A stretch of DNA of 64,000 nucleotides from Mycolicibacterium litorale (GTDB taxonomy: Bacteria > Actinomycetota > Actinomycetes > Mycobacteriales > Mycobacteriaceae): NCBI RefSeq assembly GCF_010731695.1, contig NZ_AP022586.1:5208001-5272000 (forward strand), in the 5' to 3' direction. The stretch's first letter is position 1. Each line of letters opens with the position of its first letter. The notes under the pieces are model-generated. The model made no database searches. It saw only the letters and a list, made by a program, of their open reading frames with translations, and was not told the origin of the DNA. Positions 35,218-45,200 of the stretch are shown in pieces. The translations under genes were made by a program, and so were the position numbers.

Positions 35218-35242
35218 CATACACTTAGACGCAACGTGTATG
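35218..35242. promoter_or_regulatory. inverted repeat at the CYP125-like promoter (putative TetR operator)
   Basis: CATACAC and GTGTATG are perfect 7-bp arms separated by 11 bp. On the minus strand a TATGGT -10 candidate (35216-35221) overlaps the repeat, about 45 bp before the P450 ATG. Confidence 0.6.
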
Positions 35243-35256
35243 CCCGGGTCACGGTC

Positions 35257-35262
35257 TAGGGT
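35257..35262 (+). promoter_or_regulatory. -10 hexamer of purD
   Basis: TAGGGT with six bases to the GTG at 35269; leaderless. Confidence 0.6.
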
Positions 35263-35268
35263 GCTCAT

Positions 35269-36537
<1,269 letters not shown>

Positions 36538-36566
36538 GTTCGGCGGGCAGGGGGCCGACCCGGATT

Positions 36567-37394
36567 TCAGGCCGTCAGCAGCGGTGCCATCCAGGTGATC
36601 TCCGCCGGCAGCTGCGAACTCCAGAACCCGCCGTCGTGCCCGCCGGGGGAGAACCCGCCCGCAGGCGGGGTGGGCAGCTGATCGATGAACTGCTGCGTCG
36701 CCGAATAGAAGGGATCGGAAGTGCCGCAATCGATCCGGATCGGGATCGACGCGAACTCCGGCCGTCCCCACACGCTGTTGGCCGCATAGTCGTCGGCGCC
36801 GTCGAACGCGCCCGGGGCGGTCGCGCCCGCCGACGTCCACAGCGCCGGGCTGACCGCGCAGATCGCGGCAGTGCGCGCCGGCCCCAGCCGGGCACCCAGC
36901 AGCAGCGCGCCGTAGCCTCCCATCGACCAGCCGAGGAATCCGACGCGGGAGGTGTCGAGGCCCTGGTCGGCGAGCATGGGCAGCAGTTCGTCGAGCACCA
37001 TGGCGCCGGAATCCTCGCCGGAAGCCCGCTTGTGCCAATAACTTCCACCGCCGTCGACGGCGACGACCGCAAACGGCGGCAGCCCGGCGCTGACCGCCTC
37101 GGCCAACCCCTGCTCGACGCCGCCGGCCATCACCTGGGCGGCATCGGCGCCCTTGCCGTGCAGCGCGATCACCGGGCGCAGCGCGCCGGTCTGCCCCGGC
37201 GGTCGGGCGATCGCCCAGTTCGTGCTCACCCCGCCGCGGGCGGCTGACACGAACGACCCCGTGACATAGGTCGGCGCCGACTGCGGTGGGGGCGCCGCCG
37301 CCGAAGGGACGGTGCCGAACGTGACGGCGCCCGCCGCACCCGCGGCCGTACCCGCCGCGAGGCGCAGGACGGCGCGGCGACTCAGCTGGGACAT
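36567..37394 (-). CDS. secreted alpha/beta-hydrolase (esterase), Rv0774c position
   Basis: A 275-residue exported esterase. The N-terminus MSQLSRRAVLRLAAGTAAGA is a twin-arginine-type signal (RR followed by VLRLAAG), with cleavage expected after SAA near residue 35. The hydrolase domain carries the oxyanion GKGADAAQ region, the nucleophile elbow GWSMGGYGAL and a late GGHDGGFW supplying His. It resembles D-family/esterase-D-like enzymes. An in-frame ATG at 37403 is an alternative start. Its position next to purD matches Rv0774c, a lipid esterase. Confidence 0.87.
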   Translation of the reverse strand: MSQLSRRAVLRLAAGTAAGAAGAVTFGTVPSAAAPPPQSAPTYVTGSFVSAARGGVSTNWAIARPPGQTGALRPVIALHGKGADAAQVMAGGVEQGLAEAVSAGLPPFAVVAVDGGGSYWHKRASGEDSGAMVLDELLPMLADQGLDTSRVGFLGWSMGGYGALLLGARLGPARTAAICAVSPALWTSAGATAPGAFDGADDYAANSVWGRPEFASIPIRIDCGTSDPFYSATQQFIDQLPTPPAGGFSPGGHDGGFWSSQLPAEITWMAPLLTA

Positions 37395-37512
37395 GGCGGC
37401 CATCTTGCCACCGGAACTCCGCGGCCGGATTCCCGGCTGACTTGTCTGAAGAATGGCTGGGGTTTGGGCGAAACGACGATGCCCCACCCCGGTGGCTGGC
37501 AGCATACGAAGC

Positions 37513-38115
37513 GTGACGGCAGCAGTCACTCCGAAAGGGGAACGCAGGCGGTACGCGCTGGTCAGCGCGGCCGCCGATCTGCTGTGCGAAGGGGGATTCG
37601 ACGCCGTTCGGCACCGCGCCGTGGCGCGCCGCGCCGGCCTGCCGCTCGCCTCGACGACCTACTACTTCTCGTCGCTGGACGACCTCATCGTCAAGGCCGT
37701 CGAGCACGAGGGAAGCCGCGAGGCCGAGCGGTTGCAGCAGCGGGTCGCGGCGCTGTCCCGGCGGCGCCGTGGCGCCGAGTCCACCGCCGACGTCCTGGTC
37801 GATCTCCTCCTCGGCGATGCGCTGGGCGCCCGCGGCGGCGAAGAACTGATCTCGCGTTACGAGCGCTACATCGCCTGTGCGCGTCAACCGGCGCTGCGTG
37901 ACGTCCAGCGCCGCATCCTGCGGCAGCGCACCGACGCGGTCGTCGAGGTGGTGGAGCGCTGCGGGCGGTCGGTGCGCGCGGAATTCCTCACCGCGCTGGT
38001 CTGCGCGGTCGACGGCGCCGTGGTCGCCGCCCTGGTCGGGGACGGCGACGGGCCGCGTGCCACCGCACGTGCCACTCTGATCGACGTCATCGACGTGCTC
38101 GCACCGGTGGGCTGA
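37513..38115 (+). CDS. TetR family regulator (Rv0775 type)
   Basis: A 200-residue TetR regulator starting at GTG (VTAAVTPKGERRRYALVSAA). The helix-turn-helix GFDAVRHRAVARRAGLPLASTTYYFSSLDDLIVKA spans about residues 30-64. It is divergent from the esterase gene with 118 bp between the starts and may control it; no convincing palindrome was found in the gap. It is followed by an amino-acid permease. Confidence 0.87.
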   Translation: MTAAVTPKGERRRYALVSAAADLLCEGGFDAVRHRAVARRAGLPLASTTYYFSSLDDLIVKAVEHEGSREAERLQQRVAALSRRRRGAESTADVLVDLLLGDALGARGGEELISRYERYIACARQPALRDVQRRILRQRTDAVVEVVERCGRSVRAEFLTALVCAVDGAVVAALVGDGDGPRATARATLIDVIDVLAPVG

Positions 38116-38206
38116 CGGCCGGTTCGACAACGATTGCGGCAATGAGGCTGCGTCGCGGTCGTCGCTGCCCGATGATGATGACCGACCAACAGTGACGGAG
38201 GAGCCC

Positions 38207-39613
38207 ATGAGCCAGCCAGACACGGTCGAGGCGCAGCCCGAACTGCGCCGCGTCATGGGCCCCGGACTGTTGCTGCTGTTCGTCGTCGGCGACATCCTCG
38301 GCACCGGAGTGTACGCGCTCACCGGTGACGTGGCCGCCGAAGTCGGTGGGGCAGCGTGGCTTCCATTCCTGGTGGCCTTCCTCATCGCCACCATCACCGC
38401 GTTCAGCTACCTGGAACTGGTCACCAAGTATCCGCAGGCGGCCGGGGCTGCGCTGTACGCGCACAAGGCATTCGGGGTGCAGTTCGTCACCTTCCTCGTC
38501 GCGTTCGTGGTCATGTGCTCGGGCATCACCTCGGCGTCGACGGCGTCGCGGTTCTTCGGCGCCAACCTCATCGAGGGCTTCGGGCTCGAATGGGGCACAG
38601 CCGGTGTGGCCGCCGTCGCGCTCGGATTCATGGCGCTGCTGGCGGCGGTGAACTTCCGGGGAGTCGGCGAGAGCATCAAACTCAACGTCGTCCTGACGAT
38701 CATCGAGGCCACCGGCCTGATGCTCGTGCTGTTCGTCGGGTTGTGGGCGTTCACCCGCGGCGGCGACGTCGACTTCTCCCGCGTCGTGGCCTTCGACACG
38801 GACGACGACAAGAACGCGTTCATGGCCGTCACCGCCGCCACGTCACTGGCCTTCTTCGCGATGGTCGGGTTCGAGGATTCGGTGAACATGGCCGAGGAGA
38901 CCAAAGAGCCGGCCAAGACGTTCCCGAAGGTGCTGCTGACGGGTCTGACCATCGCCGGCATCATCTACATGCTCGTCGCCGTCGTGGCCGTCGCCCTGGT
39001 ACCGGTCGGCACGCTCGCCGACAGTGACACGCCGCTGGTCGAGGTGGTCAAGGCCGGTGCCCCCAACCTGCCCATCGACGAGATCTTCCCGTTCATCTCG
39101 ATGTTCGCCGTCTCCAACACCGCGCTGATCAACATGCTGATGGCCAGCCGCTTGATCTACGGGATGGCCCGCCAGCATGTGCTTCCGCCGGTCCTTGGCA
39201 GAGTGCACCCCCGCCGGCTGACGCCGTGGGTGGCAATCCTGTTCACGACGCTGATCGCGTTCGGGCTCATCTTCTACGTGAGCGTGTTCGCCAGCAGCAG
39301 CGCCATCTCGGTGCTCGGAGGCACCACATCACTGCTGTTGCTCGGCGTTTTCGCCGTCGTCAACATCGCGGTGCTGCGGCTGCGGCGCGACGTGCAGGCC
39401 ACGGGCGGGCATTTCAAGACGCCGACGGTGCTGCCGTGGATCGGGTTCGCCGCATCGCTGTACCTGGTGCTGCCGTTCTCCGGGCGCCCCGCCCAGCAGT
39501 ACTCCGTGGCGCTGATCCTCGTCGTCATCGGCATCGTGCTGTTCTTCGTCACCATGCTGATCAACCGCAAGATCGGCACCCGCGTCAGCGATCCGGTCCA
39601 CCTGGCGGAGTAG
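38207..39613 (+). CDS. APC-superfamily amino acid permease
   Basis: A 468-residue, roughly 12-helix permease. MGPGLLLLFVVGDILGTGVYALTG is the first-helix signature (GxGxxG-like unwound region), and AFFAMVGFEDSVNMAEETKEP is the helix-6 region that contacts substrate. GGAGGAG precedes the ATG at 38207 by 3 nt and supports it over a GTG 15 nt upstream. The substrate is not predictable. Its 3' end overlaps the convergent DUF429 gene by 29 bp. Confidence 0.87.
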   Translation: MSQPDTVEAQPELRRVMGPGLLLLFVVGDILGTGVYALTGDVAAEVGGAAWLPFLVAFLIATITAFSYLELVTKYPQAAGAALYAHKAFGVQFVTFLVAFVVMCSGITSASTASRFFGANLIEGFGLEWGTAGVAAVALGFMALLAAVNFRGVGESIKLNVVLTIIEATGLMLVLFVGLWAFTRGGDVDFSRVVAFDTDDDKNAFMAVTAATSLAFFAMVGFEDSVNMAEETKEPAKTFPKVLLTGLTIAGIIYMLVAVVAVALVPVGTLADSDTPLVEVVKAGAPNLPIDEIFPFISMFAVSNTALINMLMASRLIYGMARQHVLPPVLGRVHPRRLTPWVAILFTTLIAFGLIFYVSVFASSSAISVLGGTTSLLLLGVFAVVNIAVLRLRRDVQATGGHFKTPTVLPWIGFAASLYLVLPFSGRPAQQYSVALILVVIGIVLFFVTMLINRKIGTRVSDPVHLAE

Positions 39614-40313
39614 TCCGGCCCAGGGTCGGCGTCACGATGCAGCCGGTCGTCTCGTCGCCGTAGGTGGTGACGTCGGCGGGCCGGCGCGTGGCGAACAGCG
39701 CGACGTAGGCGCACACGACCGCATCGACCGGATCCTCGGCGCGGCGCAGCTGCGATTTGCGGGTGGCCGTCGCGACCGAGTCGCGCATGCGCACCCACTC
39801 AGGGTGGCGCAAGGCGTTCAGCGGTGGGTCGGCCGTTGCGAGGGACTCGACCAGGGACATCAGCCGGAGCAGTTCAGCGCGCAGCTGCGCCACGTCGCGG
39901 CCCGGCTTCTGCTTGTACTTCAGCGTCTTGGCGAGGCCGAACAACGCCACCGTGGCGGCGTGCGGATACACCTCGATTGCGGGCCGGCCCAGGGCGTCGG
40001 CCAATCGGGCGCCGCGACTGCCCGCCGCGAACCACGGATGACCGGTGTTCGACGGATGACAACCCGCCTCGAAGGCGCGGAAGTCGCGGTTGAGCGCCGC
40101 CTCGCACGGCCGGTTGCCCGTCGGGTTCGTCACCACCAGCGGAGCGTCGATCGCCAGCACGCTCGCCTGCGCCGCATACGGGGCGAGCTGCGCCACGATG
40201 TCGGCGTCGGTCGTCGCGGCGGCGAGGTGCACCAGTGCGCCGCGGGAGTCGGCGACCGCGAGGCCGGTGGGGCTGCGCTCACCCCACGCCAGGTCGATAC
40301 CGACGAAGTACAC
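39585..40313 (-). CDS. DUF429 domain protein
   Basis: A 242-residue DUF429 protein beginning VYFVGIDLAWGERSPTGLAV, where GIDLAW is the usual opening of this RNase H-like fold. It also has AIDAPLVVTNPTGNRPCEAALNR and EVYPHAATVALFGL, where the conserved acidic residues suggest a metal-dependent nuclease-like fold. Function is unknown. The GTG at 40313 starts the fold directly; a longer frame upstream overlaps the purB promoter. It is divergent from purB. Confidence 0.83.
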   Translation of the reverse strand: MYFVGIDLAWGERSPTGLAVADSRGALVHLAAATTDADIVAQLAPYAAQASVLAIDAPLVVTNPTGNRPCEAALNRDFRAFEAGCHPSNTGHPWFAAGSRGARLADALGRPAIEVYPHAATVALFGLAKTLKYKQKPGRDVAQLRAELLRLMSLVESLATADPPLNALRHPEWVRMRDSVATATRKSQLRRAEDPVDAVVCAYVALFATRRPADVTTYGDETTGCIVTPTLGRTTPPGGPDR

Positions 40314-40339
40314 GTGGCCAGCCTGCCCGATCCGCGCCG

Positions 40340-40345
40340 TAAGCT
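40340..40345 (+). promoter_or_regulatory. -10 hexamer of purB
   Basis: TAAGCT with eight bases to the GTG at 40354; start at or one base before the codon is expected. Confidence 0.5.
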
Positions 40346-40353
40346 GTGTGTCT

Positions 40354-41772
40354 GTGACGATCCCGAACGTGCTGGCCAACCGCTACGCCAGCGAGGACAT
40401 GGTGGCGATCTGGTCGCCGGAAGCCAAGATCGTCGCCGAGCGCCGGCTGTGGCTGGCGGTGCTGCGCGCCCAGGCCGAGCTCGGCGTCGACGTGCCCGAC
40501 GGGGTGGTGGCCGACTACGAACGCGTCCTCGAGACCGTCGACCTGGCGTCGATCGCGGCCCGCGAGCGGGTGACCCGCCACGACGTCAAGGCCCGCATCG
40601 AGGAGTTCAACGCGCTGGCCGGCCACGAACACGTGCACAAGGGCATGACCAGCCGCGACCTCACCGAGAACGTCGAGCAGCTGCAGATCCGCCGCAGCCT
40701 GGAACTGGTGCACGCCCACGGGGTCGCCGTCGTCGCGCGGCTCGCCGAGCGCGCCGTGAGCTATCGAGACCTGGTGATGGCCGGCCGCAGCCACAACGTC
40801 GCCGCGCAGGCCACCACCCTGGGCAAGCGGTTCGCCTCGGCCGCCGAGGAGACGCTGCTCGCGCTGAAGCGGGTCGAGGAACTGATCGCCCGCTACCCGC
40901 TGCGCGGCATCAAAGGTCCGATGGGCACCGCGCAGGACATGCTCGACCTGTTCGGCGGCGACACCGCCAAACTGGCCGACCTCGAACGGCGGGTCGCCGA
41001 ATTCCTCGGCTTCCGAGACGTTTTCACCAGCGTCGGCCAGGTGTATCCGCGCTCGCTCGACCACGACGTCGTCTCCGCGCTGGTGCAGCTGGGCGCGGGC
41101 CCGTCCTCGCTGGCGCACACCATCCGGCTGATGGCCGGCCACGAACTGGTGACCGAGGGTTTCGCGCCCGGGCAGGTCGGATCGTCGGCGATGCCGCACA
41201 AGATGAACACCCGGTCGTGCGAACGGGTCAACGGTCTGCAGGTCGTGCTGCGCGGGTACGGCTCGATGGCCGCCGAACTGGCCGGCGCGCAGTGGAACGA
41301 AGGCGACGTGTTCTGCTCGGTCGTGCGCCGGGTGGCGCTGCCCGACGCGTTCTTCGCCATCGACGGGCAGACCGAGACGTTCCTGACCGTGCTGGACGAG
41401 TTCGGCGCCTACCCGGCCGTCATCCAGCGCGAACTCGACCGCTACCTGCCGTTCCTGGCGACGACCCGAATCCTGATCGCCGCCGTGCGGGCCGGTGTCG
41501 GGCGCGAGACCGCCCACGAGGTCATCAAGGAACACGCGGTGGCCGTCGCCCTGGCGATGCGGGAGAAGGGCCGGGAGCCCGACCTGCTCGACCGGCTGGC
41601 GGCCGACCCGCGGCTGCCGCTGGACCGCGTCGCGCTCGACGATGCGCTGGCCGACAGGCAGGCCTTCAGCGGAGCCGCCGGTGACCAGGTGGACCGGGTG
41701 GCGCAGGCCGTCGACGAACTGGTCAGTCGCTACCCGGAAGCCGCCAAGTACACCTCGGGCGCCATCCTGTGA
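40354..41772 (+). CDS. purB: adenylosuccinate lyase
   Basis: A 472-residue fumarase/aspartase-superfamily tetramer that acts twice: SAICAR to AICAR, and adenylosuccinate to AMP, releasing fumarate. Motifs are [31 protein letters not shown] and the signature loop [21 protein letters not shown]. The GTG at 40354 gives exactly the M. tuberculosis length. Its stop overlaps the cyp126 start (GTGA), so a P450 is translated from the purB message, as in Rv0777-Rv0778. Confidence 0.97.
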   Translation: MTIPNVLANRYASEDMVAIWSPEAKIVAERRLWLAVLRAQAELGVDVPDGVVADYERVLETVDLASIAARERVTRHDVKARIEEFNALAGHEHVHKGMTSRDLTENVEQLQIRRSLELVHAHGVAVVARLAERAVSYRDLVMAGRSHNVAAQATTLGKRFASAAEETLLALKRVEELIARYPLRGIKGPMGTAQDMLDLFGGDTAKLADLERRVAEFLGFRDVFTSVGQVYPRSLDHDVVSALVQLGAGPSSLAHTIRLMAGHELVTEGFAPGQVGSSAMPHKMNTRSCERVNGLQVVLRGYGSMAAELAGAQWNEGDVFCSVVRRVALPDAFFAIDGQTETFLTVLDEFGAYPAVIQRELDRYLPFLATTRILIAAVRAGVGRETAHEVIKEHAVAVALAMREKGREPDLLDRLAADPRLPLDRVALDDALADRQAFSGAAGDQVDRVAQAVDELVSRYPEAAKYTSGAIL

Positions 41773-42989
41773 CCCGCGCGGCGGGGCTGTCGCAGATCGA
41801 CTTCACCGATCTGGACAACTTCGCGAACGGCTTCCCCCACGAACTGTTCGCGGTGCATCGCCGCGACGCGCCGGTGTACTGGCACGAACCCACCGAGCAC
41901 ACCCCGGACGGCGAAGGCTTCTGGTCCGTCGCCACCTACGCGGAAACCCTTGCGGTGTTGCGTGATCAGGACACCTACTCGTCGGTGACCGGAGGCGAGC
42001 GGCCCTACGGCGGCACGTTGCTGCAGGATCTGCCGATCGCCGGTCAGGTGCTCAACATGATGGACGATCCGCGGCATGCGCAGATCCGCCGACTGGTGAA
42101 CTCGGGACTGTCACCGCGGATGATCGCCCGCGTCACCGACGATCTGCGGCAGCGGGCCCGGATGCTGCTCGACGAGGTCGCCGACGGCGAGCCCTTCGAC
42201 TTCCTCCCGCAGGTCGCCGCCGAACTGCCGATGCAGATGATCTGCATCCTGCTCGGCGTCCCCGAAACCGACCGGCACTGGCTGTTCGAGGCTGTGGAAC
42301 CCGGTTTCGACTTCCGCGGTTCCCGCACGGCCGCGATCGAGCGGTTGTCGGTGGAGGACGCCGGATCCCGGATGTACGCCTACGGTTCGGATCTGGTGGC
42401 CCGCAAGCGCGCCGAACCCGGCGACGACATGCTGTCAGTGGTGGCCGCCGAATCGTGGCTGTCCGACGCCGAGCTGTACCTGTTCTTCTACCTGCTGTTC
42501 AGCGCGGGCGCCGAGACCACCCGCAACGCGATCGCCGGCGGACTGCTGGCACTCGTCGAGCATCCGGTGGCCTTCGATGCGCTGCGTGCCGACCCGGCGC
42601 TGCTGCCCACCGCCGTCGAGGAAATGGTGCGCTGGACGTCGCCCTCGCCGTCCAAGCGGCGCACCGCAACCCGTGACACCGAACTCGGCGGCCACCGCGT
42701 GCTGGCCGGGCAGAAGGTGCTCGTGTGGGAAGGGTCGGCGAACCGCGACGCGGCGGTGTTCACCGGTCCTGACGAGTTCGACATCGCGCGGAAACCCAAC
42801 CCGCACCTCGGTTTCGGGCAGGGTGTGCACTACTGCCTCGGCGCCAACCTCGCGCGGCTGGAACTGCGGGTGCTGTTCGAGGAACTGCTCGCGCGGTTCT
42901 CCGCCGTGCGCCTGGTCGAGCCCGTCGAGTGGGCGCGCAGCAACCGGCACACCGGCATCCGCCACATGGTCGTGGAACTCGGGGCGTGA
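41769..42989 (+). CDS. cyp126: cytochrome P450 CYP126
   Basis: A 406-residue P450 starting GTG in a 4-bp overlap with purB. ITDLDNF-like opening ([22 protein letters not shown]), [26 protein letters not shown]-helix [15 protein letters not shown], heme loop [19 protein letters not shown] with Cys356. Over its whole length it reads like Rv0778. It is an orphan P450 known to bind azoles; substrate unknown. The tie to purB is positional and conserved. Confidence 0.93.
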   Translation: MTRAAGLSQIDFTDLDNFANGFPHELFAVHRRDAPVYWHEPTEHTPDGEGFWSVATYAETLAVLRDQDTYSSVTGGERPYGGTLLQDLPIAGQVLNMMDDPRHAQIRRLVNSGLSPRMIARVTDDLRQRARMLLDEVADGEPFDFLPQVAAELPMQMICILLGVPETDRHWLFEAVEPGFDFRGSRTAAIERLSVEDAGSRMYAYGSDLVARKRAEPGDDMLSVVAAESWLSDAELYLFFYLLFSAGAETTRNAIAGGLLALVEHPVAFDALRADPALLPTAVEEMVRWTSPSPSKRRTATRDTELGGHRVLAGQKVLVWEGSANRDAAVFTGPDEFDIARKPNPHLGFGQGVHYCLGANLARLELRVLFEELLARFSAVRLVEPVEWARSNRHTGIRHMVVELGA

Positions 42990-42996
42990 GACCGCC

Positions 42997-43002
42997 TACC
43001 CT
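42997..43002 (+). promoter_or_regulatory. -10 hexamer of the DUF1707 gene
   Basis: TACCCT with seven bases to the GTG at 43010. The spacer also holds GGAGG, too close to the start to be an ideal ribosome site. Confidence 0.45.
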
Positions 43003-43009
43003 CGGAGGC

Positions 43010-43591
43010 GTGGACTTCGCCAGTGGTGACGCGCACCTGCGGATTTCGGACGCGGATCGGGCCGAGGCGCGCCGATTGCTGGAACGGGCGGTCGGCGAGG
43101 GCATGCTGACGCTCGACGAATTCACCGAACGTCTCGACGTCGTGCTGGCGGCCCGCACCCGCGGCGACCTGGCCGCCGTCTTCGCCGATCTCCCGCTGCG
43201 GGTGACGCGTGAGGTGGTATCGGCCGAGCCGACCGTGCTGCGGGGCAGGATGACGTCGGTGTCGCGGCGCGGAAAGTGGGTTGCACCCCCGCGCATCGTC
43301 CTGGACACCCGGATATGCGAGACCACACTGGATTTCCGATCGGCCACCCTGCAGCACCCGGTCGTCGCGATCCACGTCGACGACTACTGCAGCACCACCG
43401 AGATCATCCTGCCTGACGACGCCACCGCGAACATCGATGCGATGCGCGCCGTCGCGGGCAGTGTCACCGTCAACGTCAGCACGGCGCCGCCGTCGCCGCG
43501 GCTGCACGTCGTCGTCGACGGTCGGGTCCGCATGGGGTCGGTGACGGTGCGGCACGCCTTCGGTGCGGCGTTGCGGCGGGCGTTCCGGTGA
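43010..43591 (+). CDS. DUF1707 (SHOCT-like) domain protein
   Basis: A 193-residue cytosolic protein. Residues 6-60 are a DUF1707 domain: HLRISDADRAEARRLLERAV followed by GMLTLDEFTERLDVVLAART and a conserved GDL. The C-terminal ~110 residues are beta-rich, of the cell-wall-active-antibiotics-response type. Such proteins are often membrane-stress related, but the function is unknown. It stands after cyp126 by 20 bp with its own promoter. Confidence 0.82.
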   Translation: MDFASGDAHLRISDADRAEARRLLERAVGEGMLTLDEFTERLDVVLAARTRGDLAAVFADLPLRVTREVVSAEPTVLRGRMTSVSRRGKWVAPPRIVLDTRICETTLDFRSATLQHPVVAIHVDDYCSTTEIILPDDATANIDAMRAVAGSVTVNVSTAPPSPRLHVVVDGRVRMGSVTVRHAFGAALRRAFR

Positions 43592-43594
43592 CGC

Positions 43595-44452
43595 CTATTG
43601 CCCGGTCGCGTAGCGAATCGTCGCGATCACCCGCTCGGGGTACTCGGTGAGGTCGAGCCAGGTGAAGCGCAGCACGTTCCAGCCGAGCAGGGCGATGGCG
43701 TTCTGCCGCTGGCGGTCGGTCTGGAACACCTCGCTGTCGGTGTGGAAGGCCCAGCCGTCGACCTCGATCGCGACCCTCGGCACGGGGAACGCGACGTCCA
43801 CCTTGTAGCCGCCGACCGGGTGATTCGTCGTCCACCCGGTGAAGTCGGCGTCGCGCAGCAGCTTCACCAGGATCCGCTCGGCCTCCGACCGTGCGCCGTC
43901 CTGCGCCGCACGCAACAGCCGGCGCGCGGCGGGCGAGCCGTACCTGCCCTTGTTGCGCAGATGCGCCCGCCACAGCTGGGCCAGTTCGACGTGGCGCTGC
44001 AGGGCGCGGTCCATAAGCTTCGCGCCGCCACCGCGTCGCACCGCCGCCTCGACCACCGTCAGCGGGAGCGCGGTGACCCGCAGGCCGTTGCGCTCGACGA
44101 TGTCGCGAGGATCCAGGTCGCGGCGGCGCAGCCGCATCCCGGGACGACGGCGGTGATTGCTCACTCGTGGGACCGTCACCTCGACCGTCTCGGGGGCGAA
44201 CCGTGTGACCTCGTGCCACCACGCCGCGGCCAGACCGCTGGCGGCTGCGCGAGGACCGTACGCCCAGACCGCGGCGCGTATGCGGGCGGCTTCGGTGAAC
44301 GGGCGATCGTCGGCGAAGAACACTCCGGGAGAACAGCGCAGCCAGCGGCCGGCCCGCACGCGTCGTTCTACCGCGTGGCGGCTGAGCCCACACAGCTGGG
44401 CCTGCGCGAGCGTGATGACGCCGTCGTGGCGACGCAGATGGTCGTCGAGCAT
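43595..44452 (-). CDS. DUF559-domain protein with AbiEi-like N-terminal domain
   Basis: A 285-residue protein. The N-terminal MLDDHLRRHDGVITLAQAQ plus a winged-helix-like segment (LSRHAVERRVRAGRWLRCSPGVF) resembles the type IV antitoxin AbiEi family. The C-terminal ~110 residues are DUF559, a Vsr/restriction-endonuclease-like fold: SEAERILVKLLRDADF, VDVAFPVPRVAIEVDGWAFH (PD-ExK-like core) and NAIALLGWNVLRFTW. It may be a solitary nuclease. Such genes are common as single copies in actinobacteria and no partner is seen. The frame extends upstream through a palindrome, but the ATG at 44452 is preferred. Confidence 0.8.
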   Translation of the reverse strand: MLDDHLRRHDGVITLAQAQLCGLSRHAVERRVRAGRWLRCSPGVFFADDRPFTEAARIRAAVWAYGPRAAASGLAAAWWHEVTRFAPETVEVTVPRVSNHRRRPGMRLRRRDLDPRDIVERNGLRVTALPLTVVEAAVRRGGGAKLMDRALQRHVELAQLWRAHLRNKGRYGSPAARRLLRAAQDGARSEAERILVKLLRDADFTGWTTNHPVGGYKVDVAFPVPRVAIEVDGWAFHTDSEVFQTDRQRQNAIALLGWNVLRFTWLDLTEYPERVIATIRYATGQ

Positions 44453-44492
44453 GTCGAATGGACGCGGTGAGCCGCCCCAACGGTTCCCTATG

Positions 44493-44549
44493 CTGCGATT
44501 TGTGCACGATTTCGAGCGGTGGGCGCGCGAAATCGTGCACAAATCGCAG
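44493..44549. repeat. large perfect palindrome, 22-bp arms
   Basis: The arms 44493-44514 and 44528-44549 are exact reverse complements around a 13-nt spacer. It lies 2 bp after the stop of the membrane-protein gene and 41 bp before the DUF559 start, both on the minus strand. It probably ends transcription or stabilises the 3' end. No T run follows. Confidence 0.85.
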
Positions 44550-44551
44550 GG

Positions 44552-45169
44552 CTACAGGCGGCGGGCGATGCCGGCGGCGCGCAACTCCAGGGCCGCCAGC
44601 CCGCGGATCGCCGCGACGTCCTGATTGCGCCACGCCCCGACGGGGTCGGCGTCGACGCTGACGAGTTTGGCCAGCGGCCGGTTGGCCAGCGCCCGCATCG
44701 CCAGCAGCTGCTGACCCGCGGGGGTGGCGGCCAGCGTGATCGCCGTCCACTTGCGCCGCACGAACCGCACCCGCAGGAACACCCACGGCATCGCGACGGC
44801 CAGGATCGGGGGAGCGGCGACGGCGAGCGCCAGCACCCAGGCCAGCCACGACGCGGTGTTGTCGAGGTTGTGCCCCGCGCTGGCGATGTCGAGGGCGGCG
44901 TCGCCCGCGGCCTTCAGCGGGCCGCGCAGGGCGTTGCCGAGCAGGGGCACGTCGTTGGTCTGCTCACCCGCCGATTCGAGGTTGTCGGCGATGCCGTTCG
45001 CACCGTCCTCCACCTGGCGGCCGACCTGGGCGATGGTTGCGACCGCCGAGTGCACGGCCATTCCGACGAACAACCAGATCAACACCCAGACGGCGATGAC
45101 GATGTCGCTGATCAGCTGGCCGAGCAGGCGACCCGGCGTGGTGGCGTAGGGCACAAACCGCGAAGTCAT
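44552..45169 (-). CDS. membrane protein (Rv0779c type)
   Basis: A 205-residue protein with two hydrophobic regions: about residues 16-45 (LISDIVIAVWVLIWLFVGMA) and 107-132 (WLAWVLALAVAAPPILAVAM). Between them is an extracytoplasmic helical segment. The C-terminal cytoplasmic helix is basic (FLRVRFVRRKW). It is conserved next to purC in mycobacteria and is of unknown function. It is divergent from purC, with 31 bp between the starts. Confidence 0.78.
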   Translation of the reverse strand: MTSRFVPYATTPGRLLGQLISDIVIAVWVLIWLFVGMAVHSAVATIAQVGRQVEDGANGIADNLESAGEQTNDVPLLGNALRGPLKAAGDAALDIASAGHNLDNTASWLAWVLALAVAAPPILAVAMPWVFLRVRFVRRKWTAITLAATPAGQQLLAMRALANRPLAKLVSVDADPVGAWRNQDVAAIRGLAALELRAAGIARRL

Positions 45170-45188
45170 GTGTGTAGATGGTGCCCGA

Positions 45189-45194
45189 TAGGCT
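45189..45194 (+). promoter_or_regulatory. -10 hexamer of purC
   Basis: TAGGCT with six bases to the ATG at 45201; leaderless. Confidence 0.6.
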
Positions 45195-45200
45195 GACCCG

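Noticed and set aside
43595..44452. DUF559/AbiEi-like gene as part of a toxin-antitoxin or phage-defence system
   Set aside because: No cognate toxin, methylase or other defence gene is adjacent; such solitary genes are common in mycobacteria.
44453..44542. Upstream extension of the DUF559 protein
   Set aside because: The extra codons translate one arm of a large palindrome and are not expected in the family; the ATG at 44452 fits better.
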